Of a DNA stretch of 64,000 bases, positions 55,118-64,000 are shown in pieces. A model generated the notes under the pieces. That model was not told the origin of the DNA. It saw only the letters and a list, made by a program, of their open reading frames with translations, and did no database searches. The stretch is taken from positions 1 through 64,000 of the forward strand of contig JAFUBS010000004.1 in the NCBI GenBank assembly GCA_017460105.1, read 5' to 3'. A program made the position numbers and the translations under genes. Position 1 is the first letter of the stretch. Each line of letters opens with the position of its first letter. The stretch comes from Candidatus Saccharimonadota bacterium (GTDB lineage: Bacteria > Patescibacteriota > Saccharimonadia > Saccharimonadales > Saccharimonadaceae).

Positions 55118-56122
55118 ATGATAAAAGTTGCAATTAATGGTTTTGGACGGATTGGACGCAATGCGTTTAAGATTCTGAGTGAGCGAAAAGATGCGGAAGT
55201 TGTTGCAATTAACGATATCACAGACGCTAAAACATTGGCGCACCTTCTAAAACACGATTCTTCTTATGGGGCTTTTGACAAGGATGTTGATTTTACAGAA
55301 AAATCCATTATCGTAGACAAACACGAGATTCCAATTTTTGCCGAAAAAGATCCGGCGAACCTGCCTTGGGCTGATTTGAATGTGGATACCGTGATTGAAT
55401 CTACCGGTTTTTTCACCAATCCAGCAGATGCCAAAAAGCATATTGATGCCGGGGCTAAGCGTGTAGTTATTTCGGCTCCAGCAAAAGGCGAAGGTGCCAA
55501 GACAATCGTAATCGGTGTAAACGAAGAGATTGTAACGGACGACGACGATATTTTATCAAATGCTTCTTGTACTACCAACTGTATAGCTCCAATTATGAAA
55601 GTGCTTGAAGACGAATTTGGTATCGAAAAAGCTATGATGACCACTGTACATTCGTACACTGGTTCACAACGAATTCTTGATGCCCCAGCAAAGGATTTGC
55701 GCGAAGCGCGTTCTGCGGCTGAGAATATTGTTCCGACCACCACAGGAGCGTCTAAGGCCGCCGCTCTCACCATTCCAAGCCTCGCTGGAAAGTTCAATGG
55801 TTTATCAGTACGAGTACCAACGCCAGTCGTGTCGCTTTCTGACATTACCGCCATCATCAAGCGCGACACCACAAAAGAGGAATTAGTTGATTTCTTTAAG
55901 CGCGTGGCGAATGAACCATATTATGAGGGCATTATTGGAGTGACGGATGAAGAATTGGTTTCATCAGACTTCATCGGCGATCCGCATTCTGCCATCGTAG
56001 ACTTACCGCTAATAGACGTAGTGGGTGGCAACATGATAAAAGTAGTAGCCTGGTATGACAACGAATGGGGCTATTCCAATCGCTTGGTTGAACTCGCCGT
56101 AGATTTCGGAAAGGAAAATTAG
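55118..56122 (+). CDS. gap: Glyceraldehyde-3-phosphate dehydrogenase
   Basis: 334 residues. Glycolysis/gluconeogenesis, tetramer. NAD site INGFGRIGRNAFKIL, catalytic SNASCTTNCIAP (Cys) and His in TVHSYTGSQRILD, phosphate-site residues in GASKAAALTIPSLAGKFNG, and the C-terminal WYDNEWGYSNRLVEL. AGGAGG site. First gene of a tight sugar-phosphate operon gap-rpiB-rpe-kinase, with the stop overlapping the next start (TAGTG). Confidence 0.97.
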   Translation: MIKVAINGFGRIGRNAFKILSERKDAEVVAINDITDAKTLAHLLKHDSSYGAFDKDVDFTEKSIIVDKHEIPIFAEKDPANLPWADLNVDTVIESTGFFTNPADAKKHIDAGAKRVVISAPAKGEGAKTIVIGVNEEIVTDDDDILSNASCTTNCIAPIMKVLEDEFGIEKAMMTTVHSYTGSQRILDAPAKDLREARSAAENIVPTTTGASKAAALTIPSLAGKFNGLSVRVPTPVVSLSDITAIIKRDTTKEELVDFFKRVANEPYYEGIIGVTDEELVSSDFIGDPHSAIVDLPLIDVVGGNMIKVVAWYDNEWGYSNRLVELAVDFGKEN

Positions 56123-56571
56123 TGGAAATTTTCATCGGAGCAGATTACCGAGGGCTTGAGCGCAAGAATCAACTGGCGCAATATCTGAAATCGAGAAACG
56201 TTGAGATAGTTGACGAGGGTGCATATGAGTATGTAGAGGGTGATGATTTTAATACTCCCGCCGTAAAAGTTTCCCAAGCGGTACGCGACAATATCGGTTC
56301 CTTCGGGATTTTGATTTGCGATTCCGCCCATGGCGTGACAATGCAATCAAATCGCTTTAAAGGTGTTCGCGCAGCTAATTGCGACTCCGTAGAATCAGCC
56401 AAGCTGGCGCGTGAGCATGATGATGCTAACGTATTATGCATGTCTGCCCACTTTGTAGATGAAGAGCTAATGAAACAGATTGTAGATGCTTTTTTGGATA
56501 CACATTTTACAAATTTAGAACGTCGGGTGCGGCGAATAAATCTTTTAGACGAAAGGGAAGATTATGCTTAG
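56122..56571 (+). CDS. RpiB/LacAB-family sugar-phosphate isomerase, divergent active site
   Basis: 149 residues from GTG 56122, overlapping the gap stop. The fold is that of ribose-5-phosphate isomerase B: FIGADYRGLERKNQL, GILIC, SNRFKGVRAANC, REHDDANVLCMSA. The active-site loop differs: the usual Cys-Gly-Thr-Gly reads Cys-Asp-Ser-Ala-His-Gly, and the usual Asp-His near the N-terminus is Asp-Tyr. Position before rpe suits ribose-5-phosphate/ribulose-5-phosphate interconversion, but activity should not be assumed. C-terminus overlaps rpe by 8 bp. Confidence 0.85.
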   Translation: MEIFIGADYRGLERKNQLAQYLKSRNVEIVDEGAYEYVEGDDFNTPAVKVSQAVRDNIGSFGILICDSAHGVTMQSNRFKGVRAANCDSVESAKLAREHDDANVLCMSAHFVDEELMKQIVDAFLDTHFTNLERRVRRINLLDEREDYA

Positions 56572-57220
56572 AACAGTATCGATTGTGCCGTCAATACTGA
56601 CCGATGACAAGGTTAGTTATCATGCACAGATTGAAGAGATTAACAAATTTACGCGTCGTGTTCAAATCGACGTGACGGATGGAGTTTTCGCGCAGAATCC
56701 AACCCTAGATATCACCAATGTTTGGTGGCCAAAGGGTTGGGCAGCGGATTTGCATTTAATGGCGGCGTACCCTTCTCAGCATCTAGACACAATTTTGAAG
56801 CTATCGCCATCACTTTGTATTCTACATGCCGAAGCGAGCGAGGATTTGACGCCGACATTTAATACCTTGAGGGAAAATGGAATTAAACTTGGGCTAGCAC
56901 TGCTGCCGTCCACTTACCCTGGACTAGTAAAACCATACATTGATATGGTAGATCACGTGTTGATTTTTGCTGGGCAGCTCGGTGTACAAGGTGGCAATGC
57001 AGATTTGATGCAGATGGAAAAGATTCCATTGGTACGCAACATGAAGCCGGAACTAGAAATTGGTTGGGATGGAGGGGCCAATCTATCGAATATTCGTGCT
57101 CTCGCACATGCCGATCTCGATATCATCAATGTGGGCTCAGCAATTGCTAATGCCGAAAACCCAGCAGAGGCCTATGCGCAGATGGTGGCGGAAATTGACA
57201 AAAACGGAGTTGTTATTTAA
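56564..57220 (+). CDS. rpe: Ribulose-phosphate 3-epimerase family protein
   Basis: 218 residues, TIM barrel. Converts ribulose-5-phosphate to xylulose-5-phosphate. Seen: IVPSILTDD, VQIDVTDGVFAQN (usual His-x-Asp-x-Met-Asp-Gly is changed to Gln-Ile-Asp-Val-Thr-Asp-Gly), LHLMAAYP, and the phosphate loop IGWDGGANLSNI plus INVGSAIANAENP. The first metal His is Gln, so it is a divergent member. Overlaps its neighbours on both sides, so expression is coupled with the RpiB-like protein and the kinase. Confidence 0.85.
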   Translation: MLRTVSIVPSILTDDKVSYHAQIEEINKFTRRVQIDVTDGVFAQNPTLDITNVWWPKGWAADLHLMAAYPSQHLDTILKLSPSLCILHAEASEDLTPTFNTLRENGIKLGLALLPSTYPGLVKPYIDMVDHVLIFAGQLGVQGGNADLMQMEKIPLVRNMKPELEIGWDGGANLSNIRALAHADLDIINVGSAIANAENPAEAYAQMVAEIDKNGVVI

Positions 57221-58182
57221 TGGCTCGCATCGTATCGCTCGGTTCGGCATTGCAAGATATCTATCTTATAGACCACGATGATTTTGCGCCCACGAAGATT
57301 GGCAATGATGCGATTTTTGGTAAAGTGCTAGTTGGCGGCAAAGTAGATATAGACAAATTATCATATGAAGTCGGAGGGGGAGGAATTAATTCGGCAATTA
57401 CTTTTGCTAGGCACGGACATGAAGCGATTTTCATGGGAAATATCGCGAATGATCCAGCGGGTCACGCAATCCAGAGAGTCTTAGATCGCGAAAGTATTGA
57501 TAGCAGCTATATTGATTTTGTCGACAAAAACTCTACTGGCACTTCGGTGATAATGCTCGACTCGCGTGGCGGAGAAAGAACCATTTTAACACATCGGGGT
57601 GCGAGCGAGAAATTCAATAATTTTGATGAAAATGACCTAGATTTGATTCAGCCAGATTGGTTATATATCACTACGCTTAGAGGGGATTTTGATACCCTAA
57701 GCAGGTTCATTCGTAAAGCAAAATCGCTTGGTGTGAAGATAATGTTCAATCCTGGAGTTAGAGAATTTGACGACATCAAAACACTAACGAAATTAATTTC
57801 AGATATTGATATTCTAAATGTCAACAAGACAGAAGCTGCAAGAATCGTGCCAGGAGTATTGTTGACTGAATTGTTATATCATTTGAATAATTACGTCGAG
57901 ACTGTCATCATCACTGATGGTCCAATGGGTGGCATAGCTGGCAACCGAATAGATACTTACCGTTTTGGAATCTACGAGGATGCGAGAGTAAAAGATGCGA
58001 CTGGTGCCGGAGACGCATTCGGCTCGGGCTTTTTGGCACACCTCGCAGGTGGCAAATCTTTCCGCAGTTCGCTCATCTTCGCTTCAGCAAATTCTACGTC
58101 GGTAGTTTCGAAAATTGGAGCCAATCGCGGAATTCTGACTGGAAAAGAGCAATTACATCCAATGCCAATTCAAAAATTATAA
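57220..58182 (+). CDS. PfkB-family carbohydrate kinase
   Basis: 320 residues. Ribokinase-like fold: VGGGGINSAITFARHGHEAIFMGNIANDPAG (first PfkB signature region), GTSVIMLDSRGGERTILTHRGAS lid, and the catalytic signature DATGAGDAFGSGFLAHLAGG with Asp base and anion hole. Adenosine kinase, ribokinase or sugar-6-phosphate kinase cannot be separated by sequence alone; the pentose-phosphate context favours a sugar. ATG overlaps the last base of the rpe stop. Confidence 0.9.
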   Translation: MARIVSLGSALQDIYLIDHDDFAPTKIGNDAIFGKVLVGGKVDIDKLSYEVGGGGINSAITFARHGHEAIFMGNIANDPAGHAIQRVLDRESIDSSYIDFVDKNSTGTSVIMLDSRGGERTILTHRGASEKFNNFDENDLDLIQPDWLYITTLRGDFDTLSRFIRKAKSLGVKIMFNPGVREFDDIKTLTKLISDIDILNVNKTEAARIVPGVLLTELLYHLNNYVETVIITDGPMGGIAGNRIDTYRFGIYEDARVKDATGAGDAFGSGFLAHLAGGKSFRSSLIFASANSTSVVSKIGANRGILTGKEQLHPMPIQKL

Positions 58183-58190
58183 GGAGAATT

Positions 58191-58901
58191 ATGTTAAAGA
58201 CAGAAGAAGAATTACTAAAAAAATTATCAATCGCCGATTTGGAACGTGCAAATGCCTACGCAAAGGATTTGGGACAAGGCCTGCAGATCGTACGCTCTTT
58301 TCCGCAAGGCGTAACGATTTTTGGTTCGGCAAGGTTACCTCAGGATGATAAGTTCTGTAAAATGGCCTACAAACTAGGTGGGCTACTGGCAAAAAATGGT
58401 CACGCAGTAATTACCGGCGGTGGACCAGGCATCATGGAGGCGGCATCACACGGCGCATACGAGATTGGCGGGCGTTCGATTGGCCTAAACATTACTTTGA
58501 AACATGAACAATTTCCAAATCCATATTTGACGGATTGTATAACATTTGAATATTTCTTTGCCCGCAAGGTTTCACTCGCGATGGCAGCAAAGGTATTTGT
58601 GTTTTTCCCGGGTGGCTTTGGAACAATGGACGAATTATCAGAAATACTATGTTTGATGCAAGAAGACAAGATGCCAAAAATGCCGGTATTTCTAGTGGGG
58701 AAGAGTTATTGGAAGAGTTTTGACCGCGTAATCAAAAAAATGGTAGATTTAAAATTGATTGGACGTACTGACCATAATATATTTAAAGTTACCGACGACA
58801 TCAATGAAGTCGTGCGCGCTGCGAACAAAATTGGGCACCCGAAGATTTCCGAAAACTTCTATGATGGGTTCCGCGAAGCAAGAGCAATCGACTCAGAATA
58901 G
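58191..58901 (+). CDS. LOG-family (TIGR00730-type) nucleotide-binding protein
   Basis: 236 residues. Rossmann-fold lysine-decarboxylase-like family that includes the cytokinin-activating LOG phosphoribohydrolases and PpnN-like nucleosidases. Motifs: TIFGSARLPQDD, ITGGGPGIMEAASHGAYEIGG and the catalytic PGGFGTMDELSE (Arg/Glu pair with FFARKVSL). Probably cleaves nucleoside 5'-monophosphates. AAGGAGAA site; 8 bp after the kinase, so part of the same operon; converges on eno. Confidence 0.88.
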   Translation: MLKTEEELLKKLSIADLERANAYAKDLGQGLQIVRSFPQGVTIFGSARLPQDDKFCKMAYKLGGLLAKNGHAVITGGGPGIMEAASHGAYEIGGRSIGLNITLKHEQFPNPYLTDCITFEYFFARKVSLAMAAKVFVFFPGGFGTMDELSEILCLMQEDKMPKMPVFLVGKSYWKSFDRVIKKMVDLKLIGRTDHNIFKVTDDINEVVRAANKIGHPKISENFYDGFREARAIDSE

Positions 58902-58918
58902 ATTGTTTTCTTACTGAT

Positions 58919-60232
58919 CTAGAACGGCGAAGTCAGGCCGAGCTGTGAGTTGGTTTCCGCGATGCGGATGAGTTCGTTATACTTAGCAATACGCTCAGAG
59001 CGGGAGAGGGAACCGGTCTTGATTTGGCCAGTGCCGAGACCCACGGCAAGATGCGCGATTGACACGTCTTCGGTCTCACCTGAGCGATGCGACATTACAG
59101 TGCGATAACCGGATTGTTTAGCGAGCAGGACAGCGTCGATAGTTTCTGATAAAGTGCCAATTTGATTTGGCTTGATGAGAATTGCGTTAGCGACCTTTTC
59201 GGATATGCCGCGCTCCAACAGTTTTACGTTGGTAACGAATAAGTCGTCACCTACTAATTGGACACGTTTACCGAGCTTCGCTGTGAGCTCTCGCCAATTC
59301 TTCCAGTCATTTTCGGCGAGACCGTCTTCGATTGATACTACTGGATAGGCGGACGATAGATAATCATACCAGTTAATCATATCTTCGGCAGTCTTCCATT
59401 CGCCTGTAGTCTTTAGAACGTAACGGCCACCAGCGAATTTTGGATCCATCTCACCTTCCGAAGTATCGTAGAATTCGCTCGCGGCAATGTCCATAGCGAT
59501 GGAAATATCTTTACCTAATACATATCCCGCTTTCTCGGCTGCCAGACAAATACACTCAATCGGCTCGTTGTCGCCACCAAGGACTTTCGGAGCATAACCA
59601 CCCTCGTCGCCAACAGTAGTAGGATAGCCTCGCTCGACCAATACGGACTTCAGCGCATGAAAAACCTCAGCTCCCATCCGGACGGCATCAGCAATATTTC
59701 CTGCGCCAACCGGAATAATCATATATTCTTGAAAATCTGTTGCCCAGGAAGCGTGTTCGCCGCCGTTCATTACATTCATCATTGGCATCGGAATAGACAT
59801 TTCATCTGTAGTGCCAGAAATCTCTGCGATATATTTATAGAACGGCATTCTCGCGGCACGTGCATTTGCCTTGGCATTCGCAAGCGAAACGGCCAAAATC
59901 GCGTTGGCACCGAGCGAAGACTTGTTTTCGGTACCATCTAGCTCGCACATCATCTGGTCTACCAGGCGTTGTTCCGAAGAATTGCCAACCAAGACATCAC
60001 GAATCTTGGAGTTTACATTCCAAACTGCCTTCAATACACCCTTACCACCATAGCGGGCTTTGTCGCCATCGCGAAGCTCAAGCGCTTCGCCAGAACCAGT
60101 TGATGCACCAGACGGTACAATAGCACGACCGTAGCCACCATTTTCCAAATAAACTTCCGCTTCCACGGTAGGATTGCCGCGGGAGTCCAAAACTTGTCTA
60201 GCTCTAATGTTTGAAATTGTAAAATTATCCAT
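58919..60232 (-). CDS. eno: Enolase
   Basis: 437 residues. 2-phosphoglycerate to phosphoenolpyruvate. Seen: [53 protein letters not shown], the metal ligands around [21 protein letters not shown], and the catalytic Lys with [13 protein letters not shown] and SHRSGETED. Minus strand; start 7 bp after TGATATAAT, hence possibly leaderless. Gene order gap...eno places lower glycolysis in this window. Confidence 0.97.
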   Translation of the reverse strand: MDNFTISNIRARQVLDSRGNPTVEAEVYLENGGYGRAIVPSGASTGSGEALELRDGDKARYGGKGVLKAVWNVNSKIRDVLVGNSSEQRLVDQMMCELDGTENKSSLGANAILAVSLANAKANARAARMPFYKYIAEISGTTDEMSIPMPMMNVMNGGEHASWATDFQEYMIIPVGAGNIADAVRMGAEVFHALKSVLVERGYPTTVGDEGGYAPKVLGGDNEPIECICLAAEKAGYVLGKDISIAMDIAASEFYDTSEGEMDPKFAGGRYVLKTTGEWKTAEDMINWYDYLSSAYPVVSIEDGLAENDWKNWRELTAKLGKRVQLVGDDLFVTNVKLLERGISEKVANAILIKPNQIGTLSETIDAVLLAKQSGYRTVMSHRSGETEDVSIAHLAVGLGTGQIKTGSLSRSERIAKYNELIRIAETNSQLGLTSPF

Positions 60233-60259
60233 AAATATTATTATATCAAAATTTTAAAA

Positions 60260-60281
60260 CTTATGTTAAAATAAACATAAG
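60260..60281. promoter_or_regulatory. Inverted repeat between eno and the gene at 60305
   Basis: CTTATGTT and AACATAAG (8-bp perfect) separated by 6 bp and overlapping a TGTTAAAAT -10-like box for the gene at 60305. Possible operator. Confidence 0.45.
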
Positions 60282-60304
60282 CATATTAAATTAAGGAGTT
60301 TTTT

Positions 60305-62041
60305 ATGAATGAAAACCCTGAGGGCACACCGAATCCCCTCAACCCAACTCCGACACCAACACCTGACGTGTCGACTGGTGCGAACACCGCAGAGAATGAC
60401 TCGCCAATCAGCGAGCCAGCGGTTTCGGAATCAAGTGAAAATATAGAATCTGTAACGGCCGAGCAGCTAGTAGAACCAGCCGTGGAGTCAGTAGAGTCTG
60501 AGACACTAGAGCCAGCAGCTCCAGAGACCCTAGAGCCGGCTACAATAGCAGACGCCGCTGAGGCAGCCGAGCCAGAAACACTGAGCCACGTTGCTCCACA
60601 TCCACCGATGCACAGTGGCCGCGTAATGGACCCCATGATGGTTCATGGTCGCCACAACGGGCCAATGAACCATTCAGGCATAGCATCTACGGAAGAAGCT
60701 TCTTCTACGATGCCGTCAACAATGGGCGCCGATACGATGTCAGCGAATTCAGACGAAAACGCCGATGCGATTGTTGAGCAGTTGTCGCAAAATACTGAGC
60801 AACCTGCAGCAACAGAGCCAGTCGCAGCGAAACCAAAGAAAAACATGACTGGCCTCATCGTCGCTGCAATCGTATTTGCTTTAATCGCAATTGGCTGTGC
60901 CGTAGCTGCGATTGTGATTTTGAAACCATTCGCTAAAGACGACCGTGTGAATGTGGCTATCGAAAAGCTTTTGTCTGGACAGATGCCTTCCATTATCGCT
61001 GTTAACGGCAAGATTTCGGGCAGCTCCGATCAGGTTACAAGCGGGGTAAATGCACTCGATATCGATCTCAATGCTCAATTTAATACAGCAAATAAAACCA
61101 ATACGGCCAGCGCCACGGTGACGGCCGGTTTCGCTGACGATACCGAGCTAACGTTTGATGCAGAAGAATTGACTACTGAGAAAGGCGATGTATTCTTGCG
61201 TTTTAACGGCGTCGGTAGCGCCCTCCAGAATATGCAATCTGGCCTAAAGGTGGAGAATGTCGCCCTTGAGGCTCCGGCCGAGAATTGCATAGAATCTGAA
61301 GACGGCACCACGAATTGTGCGCCAGTCGAGGAGGTAACTGAAGTAGTCACCACCTGTGAAGGTGAAGCATGTGATGCCTTGCAGCAAGAAAGTGTAACTG
61401 GTTTTGACATGGGAATGGTTACTTCTATGTTCAATACTATAGATGGGGAATGGATTCGGATTCCTCTACAAAACACGGAAACTGGCGAATCTAGCATTCT
61501 CGATAACCCTGCACAGTGTTTGGCTACCACAATAGCAAAACTCCCTAACTATGGTAGCGATATTAAATCTATTTATGACGCGAACCCGTTCATCGAGTAC
61601 TCTACTGAAAATCTTGGCATTACTGCACGCAAAGATAATCTCTATCGCATCAGTATCAATGCGGATGTCTTTACCAATTTTGTGAATGCTATGAAAGATA
61701 ACGAATTTGCAAACGAGCTACTAGCTTGTGTCAGCGGAACAGCTACAAACGAAGGCGTAACTACTGACGAAGTAAATGATATGTTTGAGTCATACCCTAC
61801 AATGTACGTTGAGGTTAATGATCAATATCAGTTCACAAGAGTAGTGTTCGACAGCGCATTAAAGAATGGTGCTACTGTGAACGCAGATTTGAATTTGTCT
61901 TATCCTTCTAGCATCACAGTCACTGAGCCAGGAGAATACCTAGAGATTAATGAGGTCATCAATAGAATGGTAAGAGATTTGTATGGAATCTCTACAGATC
62001 CAACTGTGCCGGTTGATGTGCAGCCTGTACCAGCCGAATAG
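60305..62041 (+). CDS. Large single-pass membrane protein with acidic Pro-rich N-terminus
   Basis: 578 residues. Residues 1-~175 are acidic and low-complexity (PTPTPTPDVS, repeated ETLEPA), with a His/Met patch (HPPMHSGRVMDPMMVHGRHN) that may bind metal. One membrane helix (~181-207), then a ~370-residue extracytoplasmic domain with two CEGEACD-type cysteine spots. The arrangement resembles LolA/LppX-like lipid-binding or DUF domains of exported proteins, but no clear match. AAGGAG site. No sorting signal. Confidence 0.72.
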   Translation: MNENPEGTPNPLNPTPTPTPDVSTGANTAENDSPISEPAVSESSENIESVTAEQLVEPAVESVESETLEPAAPETLEPATIADAAEAAEPETLSHVAPHPPMHSGRVMDPMMVHGRHNGPMNHSGIASTEEASSTMPSTMGADTMSANSDENADAIVEQLSQNTEQPAATEPVAAKPKKNMTGLIVAAIVFALIAIGCAVAAIVILKPFAKDDRVNVAIEKLLSGQMPSIIAVNGKISGSSDQVTSGVNALDIDLNAQFNTANKTNTASATVTAGFADDTELTFDAEELTTEKGDVFLRFNGVGSALQNMQSGLKVENVALEAPAENCIESEDGTTNCAPVEEVTEVVTTCEGEACDALQQESVTGFDMGMVTSMFNTIDGEWIRIPLQNTETGESSILDNPAQCLATTIAKLPNYGSDIKSIYDANPFIEYSTENLGITARKDNLYRISINADVFTNFVNAMKDNEFANELLACVSGTATNEGVTTDEVNDMFESYPTMYVEVNDQYQFTRVVFDSALKNGATVNADLNLSYPSSITVTEPGEYLEINEVINRMVRDLYGISTDPTVPVDVQPVPAE

Positions 62042-62100
62042 AATCCAACTATTGGACTGATAAGCTTTACAATTTTAGCAAAATGTGATATAATTAGATT

Positions 62101-63378
62101 ATGAACGCTTTGCTAAAACAAAAACTAAATAAGCTCCCTGCGTCGCCGGGAGTTTATTTTCATAAAAATGCAGCTGGGGAGATAATCTACGTGGGAAAAG
62201 CTGCAGTTCTCAAAAATCGTGTGCGCCAGTATTTTCAGAATTCACAAAAGGACGTAAAGACCGCTGCACTAGTAGCCGAAATTACTGATACAGACTGGAT
62301 TGTAGTGGACACCGAAATGGACGCATTGTTTCTTGAGTCTGAGATGATTAAACGCTATATGCCAAAGTGGAATATATTGCTCCGCGACGACAAAACCGTA
62401 TCATATGTCCGGATAGATATGAAGTCCGAAGTGCCATATATTTCTTTTACTAGGATACCACTTGACGACAAGGCCACCTATATCGGACCATTTTATGGTA
62501 AATCTGTAATAGAAAAAGCCGTACGAAACTTGAGACGCATTTTCCCATATTACGTCAAACCTTACGACGGAAAGAAAACACTAGACACAGATCTCGGATT
62601 GACGCCAGGTATTGAAATCGGCAAAACAACTCCCGCCGACTATAAACGAAACCTTCGCAAACTGATTCGTTATCTCGAAGGTGGCCGCGAGAAACTATTA
62701 AAAGAGCTAGAAAAAACCATGAAGGAAGAGGCCGCAAAGGGAAATTTCGAATTGGCAGCCGAGGCGCGTGACCAATTATTCGGTCTTAAGGCTATGAAAA
62801 AGAAGATTGTTTTCTCCGACAAAGAATTCTTGGATATCTCGTCAGATCAGGCTTTGAGACAATTACAGAATTTATTACACCTAGAAGAGCCTCCGCGCAG
62901 AATTGAGGGATATGATATTTCGCATCAATCAGGTACTAATACCGTGGCGAGTATGGTAGCCTTCATCAACGGCGCTTCGGCCAGAAGTGAATATCGCAAG
63001 TTTAAGATTCGTACTTCAAAAAACGACGACCTTAAGAGCATGGAGGAAGTAATCACTCGTCGACTAAAACATCCGGAATGGGATTTTCCGAATTTGATTG
63101 TGCTTGACGGTGGTGTCACTCAGGTAAATGCGGTCCTGCCATTAGTTGAGCCGTATAATATTCCAGTAATCGGTAGGGATAAGTCTGGCGATCATTCAAA
63201 ATCGGCTGGTGTAAAATTAGTGGTTCCAAGAAAGCTTGATAATAGTTTTTCGTTAGAGACAGTAGAGCTCCCAACCGGCTCACACATCGCAAGGTTGATT
63301 GCCAGAATTGATGAAGAGTCTCATAGATTCGCGATAACATATCACTCTCTCTTGAAACGTAAAAATATGTTGAAATAA
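62101..63378 (+). CDS. uvrC: Excinuclease ABC subunit C, C-terminally shortened
   Basis: 425 residues versus about 600 in most bacteria. Nucleotide excision repair nuclease. GIY-YIG domain (SPGVYFHKNAAGEIIYVGKA, RVRQYF), UVR motif region (KNFELAAEARDQL-type: GNFELAAEARDQLFGL), and RNase H-like domain (IEGYDISHQSGTNTVASMVAFING, LIVLDGGVTQVNAV, ESHRFAITYHSLLKRK). It ends right there, so the tandem helix-hairpin-helix domain and the Cys-rich insert are missing. Both catalytic centres seem present. Start 6 bp after TGATATAAT. Confidence 0.93.
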   Translation: MNALLKQKLNKLPASPGVYFHKNAAGEIIYVGKAAVLKNRVRQYFQNSQKDVKTAALVAEITDTDWIVVDTEMDALFLESEMIKRYMPKWNILLRDDKTVSYVRIDMKSEVPYISFTRIPLDDKATYIGPFYGKSVIEKAVRNLRRIFPYYVKPYDGKKTLDTDLGLTPGIEIGKTTPADYKRNLRKLIRYLEGGREKLLKELEKTMKEEAAKGNFELAAEARDQLFGLKAMKKKIVFSDKEFLDISSDQALRQLQNLLHLEEPPRRIEGYDISHQSGTNTVASMVAFINGASARSEYRKFKIRTSKNDDLKSMEEVITRRLKHPEWDFPNLIVLDGGVTQVNAVLPLVEPYNIPVIGRDKSGDHSKSAGVKLVVPRKLDNSFSLETVELPTGSHIARLIARIDEESHRFAITYHSLLKRKNMLK

Positions 63379-63415
63379 GTTCCGTTTTACGCTATAATGA
63401 AATATAGGAGTTATT

Positions 63416-63643
63416 ATGAATTTAGGTAATTTTCTAGAAGTAGTTATACTGGTTTCAGCAATACTGACGATTTTATTAATTTTGTTACAGCAGAGAGGAG
63501 CGTCGCTTGGCGCAGGCTTTGGTAGTTCTAGCGAACTAAACACTAAGCGCCGTGGTCTCGAAAAATCATTATTTATCACCACTATCGTTACTTCGGTAAT
63601 TTTCGTGGGTTCAATTTTAGGATTATTAATTATTCCAGCATAA
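63416..63643 (+). CDS. secG: Preprotein translocase subunit SecG
   Basis: 75 residues with two membrane helices (~5-24, ~52-72) and the conserved loop LLQQRGASLGAGFGSSSE. Accessory SecYEG subunit. TAGGAG site. The next gene starts one base after its stop, so secretion subunit and peptide-binding protein share a transcript. Confidence 0.93.
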   Translation: MNLGNFLEVVILVSAILTILLILLQQRGASLGAGFGSSSELNTKRRGLEKSLFITTIVTSVIFVGSILGLLIIPA

Positions 63644-63644
63644 T

Positions 63645-64000
63645 ATGAAACATACACTCAAAAAGCGTGGGCAGAAAATCGTTAAGAAGTTTTCACGTGC
63701 GTCGCTAAAAGCCGGCGCGGAGAGCAAGGAACATATTAAGGAAAACTTCATCCAGAGGATTTCGCATATCCGAAATATTCGTTTGCTGGTTTTTGAATGG
63801 GTATTAATGATTTTTGCCCTTATCATGCTAGCGGTGGCACAGTCCGTATGGTTTGGAGATTCCTATGCCACAAACACGTTTGTGGATGGCGGAAGTTATA
63901 TAGAAGCGACTATTGGACGAGTGAATTCGCTAAATCCACTTTTTGCGACTACGAATAGCGAAAAAGTACTAAGTAGGTTGATGTTTGCTACATTGGTTGA
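63645..64000 (+). CDS. Peptide ABC transporter substrate-binding protein (partial)
   Basis: 118 codons visible, cut by the right edge. A basic cytoplasmic start (KKRGQKIVKKFSR), a membrane anchor (~49-68, FEWVLMIFALIMLAVAQSVW), then GGSYIEATIGRVNSLNPLFATTNSEKVLSRLMFATLV, the typical opening of SBP_bac_5 (OppA/DppA) proteins. Anchored by an uncleaved helix rather than a lipobox. Peptide uptake would suit a strain with few amino-acid pathways; inference. Confidence 0.85.
   Translation, partial: MKHTLKKRGQKIVKKFSRASLKAGAESKEHIKENFIQRISHIRNIRLLVFEWVLMIFALIMLAVAQSVWFGDSYATNTFVDGGSYIEATIGRVNSLNPLFATTNSEKVLSRLMFATLV

Noticed and set aside
55264-55872. Minus-strand open frame opposite gap
   Set aside because: Antisense shadow of GAPDH codons; no independent support.

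Overview
This window looks like a chromosome segment of a Candidatus Saccharibacteria (TM7) member of the Patescibacteria/CPR. The evidence is: short genes packed with 1-20 bp overlaps; TGA used as an ordinary stop, which argues against Gracilibacteria/Absconditabacteria; trimmed housekeeping enzymes (an alanyl-tRNA synthetase ending after the SAD domain, a 425-residue UvrC); exported proteins built on FISUMP or W..SP...VRPVISL C-terminal domains; LPXTG-type signals; and hardly any biosynthesis. The taxonomic call is inference from gene content and style.

Layout. 1-5.6 kb: a minus-strand array of three exported modular surface proteins, interrupted by an ORF6N/PLD-like gene. 5.6-8.4 kb: queH-queA-tgt, the late steps of queuosine tRNA modification. 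8.4-15 kb: AI-2E-type permease, flippase-like protein, VanY peptidase, two-subunit ABC exporter. 15-24.6 kb: ung, dCMP deaminase, a cutinase-VWA fusion, typA, tatD, a DUF1846-type protein and several small unknowns. 24.6-28.8 kb: cysteine desulfurase and mnmA (tRNA thiolation) bracketing a radical-SAM/SPASM remnant, a 52-residue Cys-rich peptide gene and an HExxH protein. 29.1-31.2 kb: alaS. 31.3-35.8 kb: a second, plus-strand surface-protein array with a broken third copy and a MazF-like toxin. 35.9-39.9 kb: two-component system, pseudouridine synthase and FtsA/PilM-like ATPase. 39.9-50.3 kb: a RuvX-MltG fusion, a LysM-CHAP hydrolase, obgE, a probable ncRNA, trmD, recG, rsmD and an LPXTG protein. 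50.4-64 kb: tRNA-Leu, tig, rpsL-rpsG, gap-rpiB-rpe-kinase, LOG-family protein, eno, uvrC, secG and the start of a peptide-binding protein.

The most unusual content is a set of GC-rich palindromic elements inserted in frame inside conserved housekeeping genes: tatD, mnmA (twice), alaS, obgE (plus a partial copy), trmD and an rluB-like gene. Each has a conserved core with compensatory base changes, enclosed by a 16-26 bp inverted repeat that differs at every site. They resemble in concept the Rickettsia palindromic elements, but these core sequences are not ones I recognise.

Other notable features: the two surface arrays mix two N-terminal types with two C-terminal lectin-like domains in all four combinations, lie in opposite orientation about 26 kb apart, and carry C-terminal variation like that produced by diversity-generating retroelements (no reverse transcriptase is in the window). 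A TATAAT-type box 6-8 bp before the start codon at about fifteen genes suggests widespread leaderless transcription.
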